From: Bradyrhizobium nitroreducens
Lineage (GTDB): Bacteria; Pseudomonadota; Alphaproteobacteria; Rhizobiales; Xanthobacteraceae
Assembly (NCBI RefSeq): GCF_002776695.1
Contig: NZ_LFJC01000003.1
Location: 1,573-65,572, forward strand
Length of the DNA stretch: 64,000 nt
Direction: 5' to 3'
Below, one piece after another: positions 26,448 to 35,096 of this stretch. Position numbers and translations under genes: made by a program. The notes beneath the pieces are model-generated. The model saw only the letters and a list, made by a program, of their open reading frames with translations. It did not search any database and had not been told where the DNA came from. The stretch's first letter is position 1; the number at the start of each line of letters is the position of its first letter.

Positions 26448-26753
26448 ATGCTTGAAGCTGGCCTGTCATCTCCCGTCGTGCCCTATGGCGCGGACCAGAC
26501 CCTGTTCGTGGTGATCGACCGCCGCGACAACGCGACGGAGATCCGCGTCGAGCGGAGCGATCTCGACACCACGATCGGCGAGCTCGTCGCCGGCTGCTTC
26601 AACGATCCCATCAAGGTGATTTCGTTCAACACGCTCGAGCATTGGACGAAGGACATCTCGACGGATGTCGCCGGCGAGATCCGCACACGATGCGATATCG
26701 ACGGCGTGACACTGCCCGACTATCTCAGCGACTTCGTCGAGAGCCATTCATAA
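26448..26753 (+). CDS. Small hypothetical protein
   Basis: This encodes 101 aa. The beta-strand-rich N-terminus (TLFVVIDRRDNATEIRVERSDLDTTIGELVAGCF) and acidic helical C-terminus suggest a soluble protein. The alternating pattern and length are consistent with a real gene, but no family is recognised. It is immediately followed by a perfect hairpin terminator. Confidence 0.6.
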   Translation: MLEAGLSSPVVPYGADQTLFVVIDRRDNATEIRVERSDLDTTIGELVAGCFNDPIKVISFNTLEHWTKDISTDVAGEIRTRCDIDGVTLPDYLSDFVESHS

Positions 26754-26796
26754 ATGGCGCTGCATGGAGAGCGCTACGCCATTTCGCGCAGGCAAT

Positions 26797-26822
26797 AAAA
26801 GCGCCGCTTCCGCGGCGCTTTT
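26797..26822. terminator. Bidirectional intrinsic terminator
   Basis: A perfect 11-bp inverted repeat AAAAGCGCCGC / GCGGCGCTTTT encloses the loop TTCC. It has T-runs in both directions and lies between the stop codons of the plus-strand unknown gene and the minus-strand 28-aa gene. Confidence 0.85.
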
Positions 26823-26840
26823 CGTCTGGTGGAGTCAACC

Positions 26841-26927
26841 TCAGTGGTGCCAGAACAACGCCAGCAGCAGCACGATCGGCAGCGGCACGCCAAGCAACCA
26901 GAGCAAAGCACCTCGTCCAAAACCCAT
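26841..26927 (-). CDS. 28-aa membrane microprotein
   Basis: The frame MGFGRGALLWLLGVPLPIVL continues LLALFWHH. It opens eight bases after a very strong ribosome site GAGAGGAGGACATC, which is the main evidence that it is translated. One hydrophobic helix spans nearly the whole peptide and ends in two His. Highly similar very short membrane peptides are, to my knowledge, widespread in rhizobial genomes as unnamed proteins. A bidirectional terminator follows. Function is unknown; membrane insertion is inferred from composition. Confidence 0.72.
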   Translation of the reverse strand: MGFGRGALLWLLGVPLPIVLLLALFWHH

Positions 26928-27028
26928 GATGTCCTCCTCTCTCTCACTGCCCATATGACGCAGGAAAGAGGAAGAAGTTCCGCGCTTCACAGGAAGCACG
27001 AATGCGTTCAGAGCATGGTTTGCAGGCG

Positions 27029-27184
27029 TTATGCGCGCCGATATTTGCCGGCGATGACCTCGATCTCGCGGCGGCGTTCGTCGGCGAAGGCCAGGAGCCT
27101 TTCGATCGTCAGCGTATCCGTGATCCGTTTGGCGAGCCGCTCGGCGCGCGCGGCCTGATCTTCGAGATACTGGATCGTGTTCAA
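27029..27184 (-). CDS. 51-aa hypothetical protein with TTG start
   Basis: The frame reads NTIQYLEDQAARAERLAKRI then TDTLTIERLLAFADERRREIEVIAGKYRRA after a TTG start. The TTG is supported by GGGGAGG seven bases upstream, and the amphipathic, coiled-coil-like helices (RAERLAKRITDTL, ERLLAFADERRREIE) look like real protein. It lies between the RlpA-like lipoprotein and the 28-aa gene on the same strand. No domain name can be given. Confidence 0.65.
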   Translation of the reverse strand: MNTIQYLEDQAARAERLAKRITDTLTIERLLAFADERRREIEVIAGKYRRA

Positions 27185-27285
27185 GCGCCCGCCTCCCCAA
27201 CAGCCCCAAATTTCCGGACAGGCATGGTGCTTGAGAAGCCGCTAACAGCCGGTTAAGCAGGCGGGCCGAACGCGATGCCTCCAAC

Positions 27286-27807
27286 TCACTGCACCACGTC
27301 GAGCCTGACATTGGTGATGCCCTTGTCGACCATGCCGAGCGCCTCGGCTGCGGAGGGCGAGATGTCGACCACGCGGCCGCGGACGAATGGCCCGCGATCG
27401 TTGACCCTGACGGTGACGAAGCGGCCGGAGGATACGTCGGTGACGCGCAACCGTGTGCCGAACGGCAGGCTCGGATGCGCCGCGGTCAATTCGTTACGGT
27501 CGAACTTCTCGCCGCTCGCCGTCTCCGTGTCCGAATAGAAGCTGGCAAGGCCGTGCGAGGCTTGCTTTGCCTCGCCCGGCGCCTCGGGAACGCGCGCCCG
27601 GTTGATCGGCCTTGGATGCAGCGCCGCCACCCGGTGCGGCCGCTCGACCGCGGCCTGTCGGCTGGTCCCTGCCAGATCGGCCTTCTGGCGGCCGACCGGC
27701 GATTGCGCGCAGGCGGCGAGCGAAGCGGCAGCGATGATGGCGAGCAGCAGCCGGGATGCGGCTGCGGGGAAAATCCGGGCAGTTTCGGCACGTGCAATGC
27801 AAGACAT
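27286..27807 (-). CDS. rlpA: RlpA-like septal ring lipoprotein (DPBB domain)
   Basis: This encodes 173 aa from the ATG at 27807, preceded by GGAGGGG. A lipoprotein signal LLLAIIAAASLAAC places the lipidated Cys near residue 33. After a basic linker, HGLASFYSDTETASGEKFDRNELTAAHPSLPFGTRLRVTDVSSGRFVTVRVNDRGPFVRGRVVDISPSAAEALGM is the complete RlpA double-psi beta-barrel with the conserved ASxY, SGE, TAAH, FG and RVNDRGPF elements. RlpA acts at the outer membrane or septum on peptidoglycan. No SPOR domain is present. The second, non-lipidated paralogue is at 4814-5125. Confidence 0.88.
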   Translation of the reverse strand: MSCIARAETARIFPAAASRLLLAIIAAASLAACAQSPVGRQKADLAGTSRQAAVERPHRVAALHPRPINRARVPEAPGEAKQASHGLASFYSDTETASGEKFDRNELTAAHPSLPFGTRLRVTDVSSGRFVTVRVNDRGPFVRGRVVDISPSAAEALGMVDKGITNVRLDVVQ

Positions 27808-27961
27808 GGTACGCCCCTCCGAACTGGGGCGGATTTTCGGTGGGCAATGAGGGCAGAACCTTGTCGGAACAAAAGCAGGCGTGGGGCCGCCGCCGTTTCG
27901 CACCAGCTGTGACGATTCCACCACAGTGACGCGTCCTGAATCGGGACAGCGGCGCGAAAAA

Positions 27962-28129
27962 TCAGCCCGAGACGACCCGCCACGCGATCGGGCGCGGATC
28001 AGGCTGGGGCCCGTTGGCCTCAGCCTCGCCCTTGAGGAGCCGCGCAAGCTCGCGCCGATAGAGCCGCCGCCAGCCGGTTTTCAGGCCGGCGAGAAAGTCG
28101 AGCTCCACTTGTGTCAGTGTGCACATCAT
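27962..28129 (-). CDS. Possible 55-aa hypothetical protein
   Basis: The frame MMCTLTQVELDFLAGLKTGW continues RRLYRRELARLLKGEAEANGPQPDPRPIAWRVVSG. Codon use is GC3-rich like the neighbours and the helix TQVELDFLAGLKTGWRRLYRRELARLLKGEAEA is regular. Two ATG codons in tandem could serve as start, with only a weak upstream site (GGGTTC). It fills the gap between the DUF1501 and RlpA genes on the same strand. No family is recognised. Confidence 0.45.
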   Translation of the reverse strand: MMCTLTQVELDFLAGLKTGWRRLYRRELARLLKGEAEANGPQPDPRPIAWRVVSG

Positions 28130-28159
28130 GAACCCGATCCGGTTGCGAGGGCGGCGCCG

Positions 28160-29410
28160 TCAGCCGACGAGACCGGCCATCGGCTTGATGTCCGCGCTGC
28201 CCGGGAAGACCGCGTCAGCCAGCACGGTCTCCTCGACGCGCAAATGATCTCTCAGCAGGCCCTTCAGCACGGCGCGCAAATCGATGGTCGGCTTGAGATC
28301 GCGATCCTCGAGCAGTTGCGCCGGCTTCAGCCCCGGCCAGTCCGCAATGACGCGGCCGCCGGCGAGACCGCCGCCGATCAGGAACGCGACCGTGCCGGTG
28401 CCGTGGTCGGTCCCCTGCGTGCCGTTGATGCGCGCGGTACGGCCGAACTCGGTGACGACGGCAACGACCGTCTCCTTCCAGGCTTCGCCCATGTTGCTTT
28501 CGATCGCGGCGAAAGCACCGTCGAGCGCGCCGAGCAGATCATAGAGCTGGCCCGACGCTGCGCCTTCGGCGATATGCGTGTCCCAGCCGACGAAGCCCAT
28601 GGCGCCGACGCGCGGACCGTCCTGCTTGGCAAGATAGCGCGCGGCGGTGCCGGCGGCTTCCGCGAAATAGGCGCGCACGCGCGCGATGCCCGGCGGCGCC
28701 AGCGTCGGATCATCCGGCATCGCTTCGCCGGTGCCCGGTGCGCCGTTGAGCGAGGCCAGCTTCATCCGCGCCTGCAGCACGGTCGCAAGCTTCGGGTCGG
28801 TGTGCTGATAGAGATCGAGCAGGCGGCTCTGCGTGTCCTGGCTCGCCGGCAGGAGCCTTTGCGGCACCCAAGTCATGACGGGCGCGGAGCCGCGCACCAC
28901 CAGCGGCGTCACCGAGCCGATGCCGAGCGCGCGGCTGCCGCGCGGATCGACGCGGCCGCCGCCTTCCATCGCGAGCAGCGCGCGATTGAGCCAGCCTGAA
29001 GCGGCCGCGCCCGGCTTGGTGAAGCCGCTCTCCAGCACGTCCTGGCCATCGAAATGCGAGCGCTCGCGATAGGGCGTGGCAGTGGCATGGACGATCGCGG
29101 CCTTGCCGCTTTTGTAGAGCCGGTGCAGGTTCGGCATCGCCGGGTTGAGCGCGAAGAAGGCGTCGAGCGGCAGCGCCGGCGGCTTGCCGTCCAGCACCAG
29201 CGCGCGATCGCCGCGCAAGGCGATCCAGTCGGGATCGCCGACCGGCGCGACGGCGCCGAGGCCGTCCAGCGCGCCGCGAAGAACGATGACGAGCAGGCGC
29301 GGATCTCGACCTTCGGCACGCGCGATCCGCGGCATCTGGCTCCACGCGAACAGTGCGCCGGAGCCGGCCAGAAGCTCGCGCCGCGTGGGCAAATGATTGA
29401 CGACGCCCAT
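28160..29410 (-). CDS. DUF1501-family protein, Tat-exported
   Basis: This encodes 416 aa. The ATG at 29410 is preferred over a GTG two codons earlier because AGAGGAGG is optimally spaced from it. A twin-arginine-type signal (PTRRELLAGSGALFAWSQMPRIARA) leads into the sulfatase-like DUF1501 fold: RLLVIVLRGALDGLGAVAP, FALNPAMPNLHRLYKSGKAAIVHATATPYRERSHFDGQDVLESG, GFVGWDTH and VTEFGRTARINGTQGTDHGTG. These are probable metal sites related to alkaline phosphatases. It follows the DUF1800 gene with a two-base gap; the two families nearly always travel together and are thought to act as an exported pair. Reaction unknown. Confidence 0.9.
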   Translation of the reverse strand: MGVVNHLPTRRELLAGSGALFAWSQMPRIARAEGRDPRLLVIVLRGALDGLGAVAPVGDPDWIALRGDRALVLDGKPPALPLDAFFALNPAMPNLHRLYKSGKAAIVHATATPYRERSHFDGQDVLESGFTKPGAAASGWLNRALLAMEGGGRVDPRGSRALGIGSVTPLVVRGSAPVMTWVPQRLLPASQDTQSRLLDLYQHTDPKLATVLQARMKLASLNGAPGTGEAMPDDPTLAPPGIARVRAYFAEAAGTAARYLAKQDGPRVGAMGFVGWDTHIAEGAASGQLYDLLGALDGAFAAIESNMGEAWKETVVAVVTEFGRTARINGTQGTDHGTGTVAFLIGGGLAGGRVIADWPGLKPAQLLEDRDLKPTIDLRAVLKGLLRDHLRVEETVLADAVFPGSADIKPMAGLVG

Positions 29411-29412
29411 GC

Positions 29413-30882
29413 TCACCTCCTCTGGAAATCTGCCGACATGAACAACAGTGCCAGCGCCTGCTGCCGGCTCTCCGCACGGCCGACCGCCTGCTTCACCTCG
29501 GCGGCGATCTCGGACGCAAAGACGTCCTCGATGATGGCTTGCGGATCGGCCAAGCCGGAGACGCGCTCGGCAAAATTGTTGGCGACGTCGAGCCTGCGGC
29601 CGACGCCGTCGATCCAGCTCGCTTCGTCATCCGGATATCCCTTGGGCGCAGACGGACGCCACAGCGGCTCGCCGAGCAGCTGCTGGCCGCCGGTGTAGAG
29701 GACGGGATCGACCTGCGTGATGCCGGTCGCGCGCACCATGCCGACGCCCCATTCGCTCGGACGCTTGAGCTTCGCCGGCGGTACGCGCCAGGCCTCGTCC
29801 GACGACACCATCGCGATCGCGACCTGCTTGAGATCGCCTTCGGTATCGCGAAACGTCTTGGCCATCTGCTCGACCAGGGCCGGCGGCGGCTCGTCGGCGA
29901 CGAAATGGCGCGCGAGCTTGGTCGCGACATGGGTCGCGGTTGCCGGATGCGCGGCGAGATCGCGCAGCACGGCGCGGCCCTGCTCGACGTCCTCCTGCTC
30001 GTATCGCTTGCCGAGCACGGTCTGTCCGCCGGGCTCGTGCAGCCGGGGATTGAAGGTGAACTCGCCGCCATGCTCCGGATTGTCACCGGGCGGAACAAGC
30101 GTCCATCCCGTCATGACGTTGGCGAAGCTGATCACATCGTCCTGGGTGTAGCCGGTGCGCACGCCCAGCGTATGCAGCTCCATGATCTCGCGCGCGATGT
30201 TCTCGTTGAGGCCGCTGTTGCGGTTGATGCCGGCGGTCGAATTGGCGCCCATCGATGCCAGATTGTCGAGATAGAACAGCATGGCCGGATGGCCTTCGGC
30301 CGCCAGCAGCAGGTCGACGAAGCGGCCGAGCGTATGAGCGCGGATCGCCTCGCGCTCATAGGCGCCGGACATGCTCTGGATCTTGTTGGCCGAGACGCAG
30401 AAATGATTGGACCAGAACCACACCAGCCGCTCGGCAAAGCCGATATCGGCCGCGAGCGCGGCTTCCGTGCGCAGCTTGGCTTCCTGCAGATAGATTGGAC
30501 GGCCCGGATCGGGAATGGCGTCGGCGGCCTGCTTCGCCGCCATCTCGGCTGCATCCTTCTCCTGCGCATAGCCCTGCGCCTGACCCTCACGCCGCGCTTC
30601 GGCCTGATCACCCGCAGCGGCCGACGCCATCTGCTGCTTCTTGGCCTGCTGCTGCGCCTGCTTGGCGCGCGCCGCTCGCCGCGCATTGGCATCGGCCACG
30701 GTGCGATAGGCCTTCGCGCTGGCGGGAAGACTGGCTGCAGCGCTCAAGCCGAGCGGCCGGTCGAGCTCGGCGATCAGCGCGCCGCGCGGGTCGCTCCCGA
30801 TGGCGGCAATCGATCCCGGCCGCGGCCCCATCCCGAAGCGATGCAGCGCCAACACGGCTTCGGCCTTTGCGGAATTGCTCAT
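29413..30882 (-). CDS. DUF1800-family protein
   Basis: This encodes 489 aa. LALHRFGMGPRPGSIAAIG at the start, RLVWFWSNHFCVSANK, REAIRAHTLGRFVDLLLAAEGHPAMLFYLDN, NENIAREIMELHTLGV, YTQDDVISFANVMTGWTL and VATKLARHFVADEPP are the DUF1800 landmarks. Residues 65-115 form an Ala/Lys/Gln-rich charged insert (AKQAQQQAKKQQMAS) likely to be helical. No signal peptide is obvious, in contrast to its DUF1501 partner. The pair is translationally close and probably one operon. The family's biochemical function is undetermined. Confidence 0.9.
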   Translation of the reverse strand: MSNSAKAEAVLALHRFGMGPRPGSIAAIGSDPRGALIAELDRPLGLSAAASLPASAKAYRTVADANARRAARAKQAQQQAKKQQMASAAAGDQAEARREGQAQGYAQEKDAAEMAAKQAADAIPDPGRPIYLQEAKLRTEAALAADIGFAERLVWFWSNHFCVSANKIQSMSGAYEREAIRAHTLGRFVDLLLAAEGHPAMLFYLDNLASMGANSTAGINRNSGLNENIAREIMELHTLGVRTGYTQDDVISFANVMTGWTLVPPGDNPEHGGEFTFNPRLHEPGGQTVLGKRYEQEDVEQGRAVLRDLAAHPATATHVATKLARHFVADEPPPALVEQMAKTFRDTEGDLKQVAIAMVSSDEAWRVPPAKLKRPSEWGVGMVRATGITQVDPVLYTGGQQLLGEPLWRPSAPKGYPDDEASWIDGVGRRLDVANNFAERVSGLADPQAIIEDVFASEIAAEVKQAVGRAESRQQALALLFMSADFQRR

Positions 30883-30980
30883 GGCGATTGCCCGGCTATA
30901 GGCTACGAGTTGTAATGCTACTTATTGTAACATTCAAGATCAAGGCCGACAAGGGGGGGATTGCTGCACCTCCCGCGTCC

Positions 30981-31080
30981 TAAAGCGCGATGAGATTTGG
31001 ATGAATCGTCATCGCGCTTTAGGTTGTTGTTTGCGCATGATCTTTCCGGAAAACCGCTTCGCACTTTTCCGGATCATGCT
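30981..31080. repeat. Double-hairpin intergenic repeat
   Basis: The first hairpin pairs TAAAGCGCGATGA with TCATCGCGCTTTA. The second pairs GCATGATC...CCGGAAAA with TTTTCCGG-ATCATGC around the loop CCGCTTCGCAC. This two-stem element is a familiar dispersed repeat in rhizobial genomes. It overlaps the approach to the TauE/SafE stop codon, so it could form the transcript's 3' end. Confidence 0.8.
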
Positions 31081-31833
31081 TTAGGCGAATTCCTTCAGCA
31101 GCGCACTGCCGGCCAGATAAAGCCCGAGCAGGATCATCGCGATCAGGAACCAGCGACGGAACGCTTCCGCCGGCATCCGGGCCCGCACCGACTGGCCGAT
31201 GAACATGCCGGCGAAGGCCATCGCCATGCCCACGGCGCCCGGCACCGCATTGGCCGGCGTCAATAATCCGCCGACGGTGAGGTTGAAGGCGAGCGCCAGC
31301 GTCGCCGTCGTGAAGAACACGCCAAGCGCCTGCACCAGCTCGTCCTTCTCCATGCCGATCGCCTGCATGAACGGCATCGAGGGGATCACCTGCACCCCGG
31401 TCGAGGCCGAGATCACGCCGGTGATGACGCCGACCACGGCGCCGACCCATCCCTCGTTCGCGGGCGCGACGTGGAACTTGAACTTTTTCAGGCCGATCAC
31501 CGCGTAGATCACGAGCAGGACGCCGAGCACGATCGTGCCGTAGCGCGCATGCGGGCCGGTCAGCGCGCCGGCATTGAGCCAGCAGCCGATCACGGTGCCG
31601 ATCATCAGCGGCCATAGCCGCCGCAGGATGTCGCGCAAATAGGGGCCGGCGAAGGTCTGCCAGATGTTCGTGACGATGGCCGGCACGATGACGATGGCGA
31701 TCGCCCGGCTCGGCGCCATGCTCACCGCGAGCAGGCCCATGGAGACCGTCGGCAGGCCGAGGCCGACCACGCCCTTGACGAATCCGGCGATCAGGAAGAC
31801 GGCGGCGATAACAATGAGAAGCGGGTCGATCAT
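31081..31833 (-). CDS. TauE/SafE-family sulfite/anion exporter
   Basis: This encodes 250 aa from the ATG at 31833. About eight hydrophobic helices are visible, with the family signature FVKGVVGLGLPTVSMGLLAV in the first repeat and GVITGVISASTGVQVIPSMPFMQA in the second. TauE/SafE proteins export sulfite, sulfonates or organic acids. The gene is divergent from a LysR regulator at 31923, a common arrangement in which the regulator controls the exporter. Confidence 0.88.
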   Translation of the reverse strand: MIDPLLIVIAAVFLIAGFVKGVVGLGLPTVSMGLLAVSMAPSRAIAIVIVPAIVTNIWQTFAGPYLRDILRRLWPLMIGTVIGCWLNAGALTGPHARYGTIVLGVLLVIYAVIGLKKFKFHVAPANEGWVGAVVGVITGVISASTGVQVIPSMPFMQAIGMEKDELVQALGVFFTTATLALAFNLTVGGLLTPANAVPGAVGMAMAFAGMFIGQSVRARMPAEAFRRWFLIAMILLGLYLAGSALLKEFA

Positions 31834-31922
31834 GTCCGCACATTGACCGAAGCCGCGCCGGCGCACAATCTGGAGGTTACGGAGTTAGCCTTCGTTTGAA
31901 ACGAAGTCTGAGGAGACCTGCC

Positions 31923-32813
31923 ATGCGCTTTGACCTCGTCGATCTCCAGCTCTTCATCGCGGTCGCCGACCAGCGCAGCATCACCCGCGGGGCGGAGCGC
32001 TCGCATCTGGCGCTGGCCTCAGCCAGCGCGCGCATCAAGGGGCTCGAGGACGCGCTCGGCGTCGCGCTGCTCAAGCGCGGACGGCGCGGCGTCGAATTGA
32101 CCGCAGCCGGCGAGAGCCTGCTCGACCATGCGCGGCTGGTCATCCACCAGATCGACGCCATGCGCGGCGATCTCGCCGGCTTTGCCTCAGGCGTGCGCGC
32201 CAGCGTGCACTTCCTCGCCAACACCTCGGGCCTGTCGGAGCATCTGCCCAAGGCGCTGGCCGGCTTCCTTCACGAGCATCGCGACATTGCCGTCGACATC
32301 GAGGAGCGCGAGAGCACCGACATCGCAGCCGCGGTCACCGCGGGCGCGGCCGATCTCGGCTTTGCCGCCGAGCACGCACTGCCCGACCACATCGAGCGCT
32401 TCCTGTTCAGCGAGGACCGCCTGGCGCTGGTGACGTCGAAACGCGGCCCGTTCGCCGGCCGCCGCCAGATCGATTTCCAGGAAGCGGGGGCGTGCGACTT
32501 CGTCGGGCTGACCAGCGCCACCGCGCTCCAGATGCATATTTCGAAGCATGCGGCGAGGCTCGGCATGCGCCCGCATTTCCGCGCGCGCCTGCGCGATTTC
32601 GACGCGATCTGCCAGATGGTCGCCGCCGATGTCGGCGTTGCCCTCGTGCCCGAAGCCGCCGCCCGCCGCTGCGCGAAGTTGATGCCGCTCGCCATCGTCC
32701 GCCTGCGCGATGCCTTCGCCAACCGCCGCCTTGTGATCTGCGCGCGCAGCTTCAAGGCGCTGCCGCGGCCGGCGAAGATGCTGGTGGAGCATCTGAGGGC
32801 GGAGGCGGTGTGA
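31923..32813 (+). CDS. LysR-family transcriptional regulator
   Basis: This encodes 296 aa from the ATG at 31923 (MRFDLVDLQLFIAVADQRSITRGAERSHLALASASARIKGLEDALGVALLKRGRRGVELTAAGESLLDHAR), behind GGAG. The N-terminal winged helix-turn-helix is complete and the C-terminal periplasmic-binding-like sensor domain (residues about 90-290) has the usual DLGFAAEHAL and VGVALVPEAAAR segments. It likely controls the divergent TauE/SafE exporter from the 89-base intergenic region. Inducer unknown. Confidence 0.9.
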   Translation: MRFDLVDLQLFIAVADQRSITRGAERSHLALASASARIKGLEDALGVALLKRGRRGVELTAAGESLLDHARLVIHQIDAMRGDLAGFASGVRASVHFLANTSGLSEHLPKALAGFLHEHRDIAVDIEERESTDIAAAVTAGAADLGFAAEHALPDHIERFLFSEDRLALVTSKRGPFAGRRQIDFQEAGACDFVGLTSATALQMHISKHAARLGMRPHFRARLRDFDAICQMVAADVGVALVPEAAARRCAKLMPLAIVRLRDAFANRRLVICARSFKALPRPAKMLVEHLRAEAV

Positions 32814-32820
32814 GGCTTCT

Positions 32821-32980
32821 TACCCTCCCCTGGAGGGGGAGGGTCGATCGCGCGAAGCGCGAGCGGGGTGGGGTGATCTCTCGACTCGAGCAGTGTCGGA
32901 TGTGGAGATACCGTCACCCCACCCCGTCTCACATTTCGCTGCGCTCATGTGAGCCGACCCTCCCCCTCCAGGGGAGGGTA
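32821..32980. repeat. Long palindromic element between convergent genes (second copy)
   Basis: The outer arms TACCCTCCCCTGGAGGGGGA and its inverse, plus the inner GGGGTGGGGTGATC / GTCACCCCACCCC pair, match the element at 3428-3584 closely. The centre differs. It again separates the stop codons of convergent genes (LysR and the Bug-type binding protein). Confidence 0.8.
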
Positions 32981-32988
32981 AGAAAGAC

Positions 32989-33954
32989 CTACTTCGCTGT
33001 CTCCACGCCGGCGTCCTTGATCACCTTCGCCCACTTCTTCGTCTCATCGGCGATGAAGGCGCGGAAGTGCTCCGGCTCGTCGCCGATCAGCGTCGCGCCT
33101 TGCGCCGCGAGCTTCTCCTTCACCGCCGGATCCGCCATCGCCTTGGTCGCGAGAGCATGCAGCGCGGTGACGATCTCCTTCGGCGTGCCCTTGGGCGCGA
33201 CCATGCCGTACCAGTTCTCGATGCGCAGATCGGGAAAGCCCGCTTCCGCCGTGGTCGGCACGTCGGGCGCGGTCGGGGCGCGCATCGCCGAGCCGATCGC
33301 GATCGGCCGCAGGGCGCCCGCCTTGACCTGCGGCAGCAGCACGGGGAGATCGAGGAAGGTCATCTGCACCTGCTGGCCCAGCAGATCGTTCACGGCCGGC
33401 GCCGCGCCGCGATAGGGCACGTGCACGATGTCGATCCTGGCCGTCAGCTTGAACAGCTCACCGGCCAGATGTGGCAGGCTGCCGGGTCCCGAGGAGGCGA
33501 AGTTGAGCTTCCCGGGCTGCGCCTTGGCGAGCGCGATCAATTCGCCGATGTCCTTCGCCGGCACGTTGGTCGCCACCACGAGCATTTCCGGCACGGTCGC
33601 AACCAGCGTCACCGGCGTCAGATCGGCCAGCGTGTCGTAGGCGACCTTCTCCATGCTCGGGCTGATGGCGAGGGCGCCGGCCGAGGAGATCGCGATGGTG
33701 TAGCCGTCGGGCGGGGCCTTGGAGACCGCGTCGGTGCCGAGCACGCCGCCCTGGCCGCCGCGATTGTCGATCAGCACGGGCTGGCCCGACAGCTCCGACA
33801 TGCGCTGGCCGATCACGCGGGCGATGATGTCGTTGGGGCCGCCGGCCGGGAAGGGCACGATCAGCTTGATCGGCTTTGCAGGAAAATTCTGCGCCGCCAC
33901 CGCTGACGGCAGCATCAGGAACAATCCAAGGAGAAGCCTGCGTGAGATGGTCAT
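32989..33954 (-). CDS. Bug-family (tripartite tricarboxylate transporter) substrate-binding protein
   Basis: This encodes 321 aa. After a signal peptide (MTISRRLLLGLFLMLPSAVAA) comes the family opening FPAKPIKLIVPFPAGGPNDIIARVIGQRMSELSGQPVLIDNRGGQGGVLGTDAVSKAPPDGYT, then the FASSGPGSLPHLAGELFK and VHVPYRGAAPAVNDLLGQQVQMTF segments. Bug proteins capture carboxylates or aromatic acids in the periplasm. No TctA/TctB membrane genes are nearby, so it is an orphan. It is 22 bases downstream of hisN on the same strand. Confidence 0.9.
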   Translation of the reverse strand: MTISRRLLLGLFLMLPSAVAAQNFPAKPIKLIVPFPAGGPNDIIARVIGQRMSELSGQPVLIDNRGGQGGVLGTDAVSKAPPDGYTIAISSAGALAISPSMEKVAYDTLADLTPVTLVATVPEMLVVATNVPAKDIGELIALAKAQPGKLNFASSGPGSLPHLAGELFKLTARIDIVHVPYRGAAPAVNDLLGQQVQMTFLDLPVLLPQVKAGALRPIAIGSAMRAPTAPDVPTTAEAGFPDLRIENWYGMVAPKGTPKEIVTALHALATKAMADPAVKEKLAAQGATLIGDEPEHFRAFIADETKKWAKVIKDAGVETAK

Positions 33955-33976
33955 GCAAGCCTCCCGCTCGCGCTTG

Positions 33977-34759
33977 TTATTGGTTCAGCAGTTTCAGCGC
34001 TTCTTCGTGGACCCTGGCGTCGCCGGCCGCGATGATGCGGCCGCCGCCCTGGGCCGGCTTGCCTTCCCAGGTGGTGACGACACCGCCGGCCCCGGTCACG
34101 ATCGGGATCAGCGCAGCGATATCGTAAGGCTTCAGCTCGGTCTCGACCACGAGATCGACGTGGCCGGCCGCCAGCATGCAATAGGAGTAGCAGTCGCCGC
34201 CATAGCGCGACAGCCGCGCGCCTTGCTCGATGCGGCCGAAAATGGCGCGGTCGCGCTCGTTCATCAGCAGGGGGCTGGTGGTGTAGGTCGTCGCCTCCGA
34301 CAGCGACGCGCAGCGGCGGACCTGGAGCCGGCGCTCGCCGGAGGGGCCTTTATAGTTGGCCGAGCCGTTGTCGCCGGAGAAGCGCTCGCCGATGAAGGGC
34401 TGGTGCATCATGCCGAACACCGGCGCGCCCTTGTGCAGCAGCGCGATCAGCGTTCCCCAGATCGGAAAGCCGCCGATGAAGGATTTGGTGCCGTCGATGG
34501 GGTCGAGCACCCAGACATAGTCGGCGTCCTCGCCCTCATTGCCGAATTCCTCGCCGACGATGCCGTGCTGGGGGAAGTTGGCCTTGATCAGCCGCCGCAT
34601 CACCGCCTCCGCGGCGCGGTCGGCCTCGGTGACGGGATCGAAATCCTTGGTCTTGCTCTTGTCGTCGATCGACAACGAGGTGCGGAAGAACGGCAGGATG
34701 GTTTCGCCGGAGGCGGTGGCGAGCCGTCCGATGAAGGCGGAGAAGTCGATCACCGTCAC
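33977..34759 (-). CDS. hisN: Histidinol-phosphatase, inositol monophosphatase family
   Basis: This encodes 260 aa. The Mg-dependent phosphatase motifs are complete: TEADRAAE (residues 44-51), VGEEFG with Glu70, the DPIDGTKSF box with Asp86 and Asp89, and the distal YGGDCYSYCMLAAGHVDLVVE and KPYDIAALIPIV. The FIGGFPIWGTLIAL loop and overall similarity fit the HisN-type histidinol-phosphatase used by many actinobacteria and alphaproteobacteria for the penultimate step of histidine synthesis. An inositol or other sugar phosphatase is the alternative. The gene precedes the Bug-type binding protein. Confidence 0.82.
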   Translation of the reverse strand: MTVIDFSAFIGRLATASGETILPFFRTSLSIDDKSKTKDFDPVTEADRAAEAVMRRLIKANFPQHGIVGEEFGNEGEDADYVWVLDPIDGTKSFIGGFPIWGTLIALLHKGAPVFGMMHQPFIGERFSGDNGSANYKGPSGERRLQVRRCASLSEATTYTTSPLLMNERDRAIFGRIEQGARLSRYGGDCYSYCMLAAGHVDLVVETELKPYDIAALIPIVTGAGGVVTTWEGKPAQGGGRIIAAGDARVHEEALKLLNQ

Positions 34760-35061
34760 GGCGTATCCTCAAAGCGAAAGTTGGATGAAGCTCGACTCCT
34801 GCCTAGCTCAATTCGCCTCCCGCGTGCAGCGCTGTCTTGATTTGCACCCTGGTATTTTGGATGCCGCCGCCCGCTGCCTCATCCAAGTCATCCGCTGGCC
34901 AAATATCGATCACGGCGTTGAAAACTTAGTTCCGGGGATGCCTTGTTCGTATGCAAATGATAATCAACCCATTGAATTTCCTTATCAAAGAAACTGAATC
35001 TGGGTTTCCATGGAAGCAACTGAGCCATGTGCTTATTGCATGGGAAACGGCTCAAAAGCCC
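34760..35061. other. Gene-free AT-richer intergenic segment
   Basis: This 302-base segment upstream of hisN holds no convincing gene. Part of it (roughly 34910-35010) is clearly AT-richer than the rest of the window, with runs such as AAATGATAATCAACCC. It may carry the hisN promoter and the 5' control region of the small RNA beyond it. Confidence 0.5.
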
Positions 35062-35090
35062 TTGCGCTTTGTGCGGCGCGGTCGCATATT
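35062..35090 (+). promoter_or_regulatory. Candidate promoter of the small RNA
   Basis: TTGCGC (35062-35067) and CATATT (35085-35090) are 17 bases apart. A transcript starting about seven bases downstream would begin just before the first hairpin of the RNA and end at its terminator. The hexamers match the sigma-70 consensus at three of six (TTGACA) and four of six (TATAAT) positions; the exact 17-base spacing strengthens the case. Confidence 0.45.
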
Positions 35091-35096
35091 GTTGCG

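Noticed and set aside
34946..34966. AT-rich AAATGATAATCAACC stretch resembling a Fur box
   Set aside because: Only about half of a Fur consensus dyad is present and the neighbouring hisN gene has no iron link.
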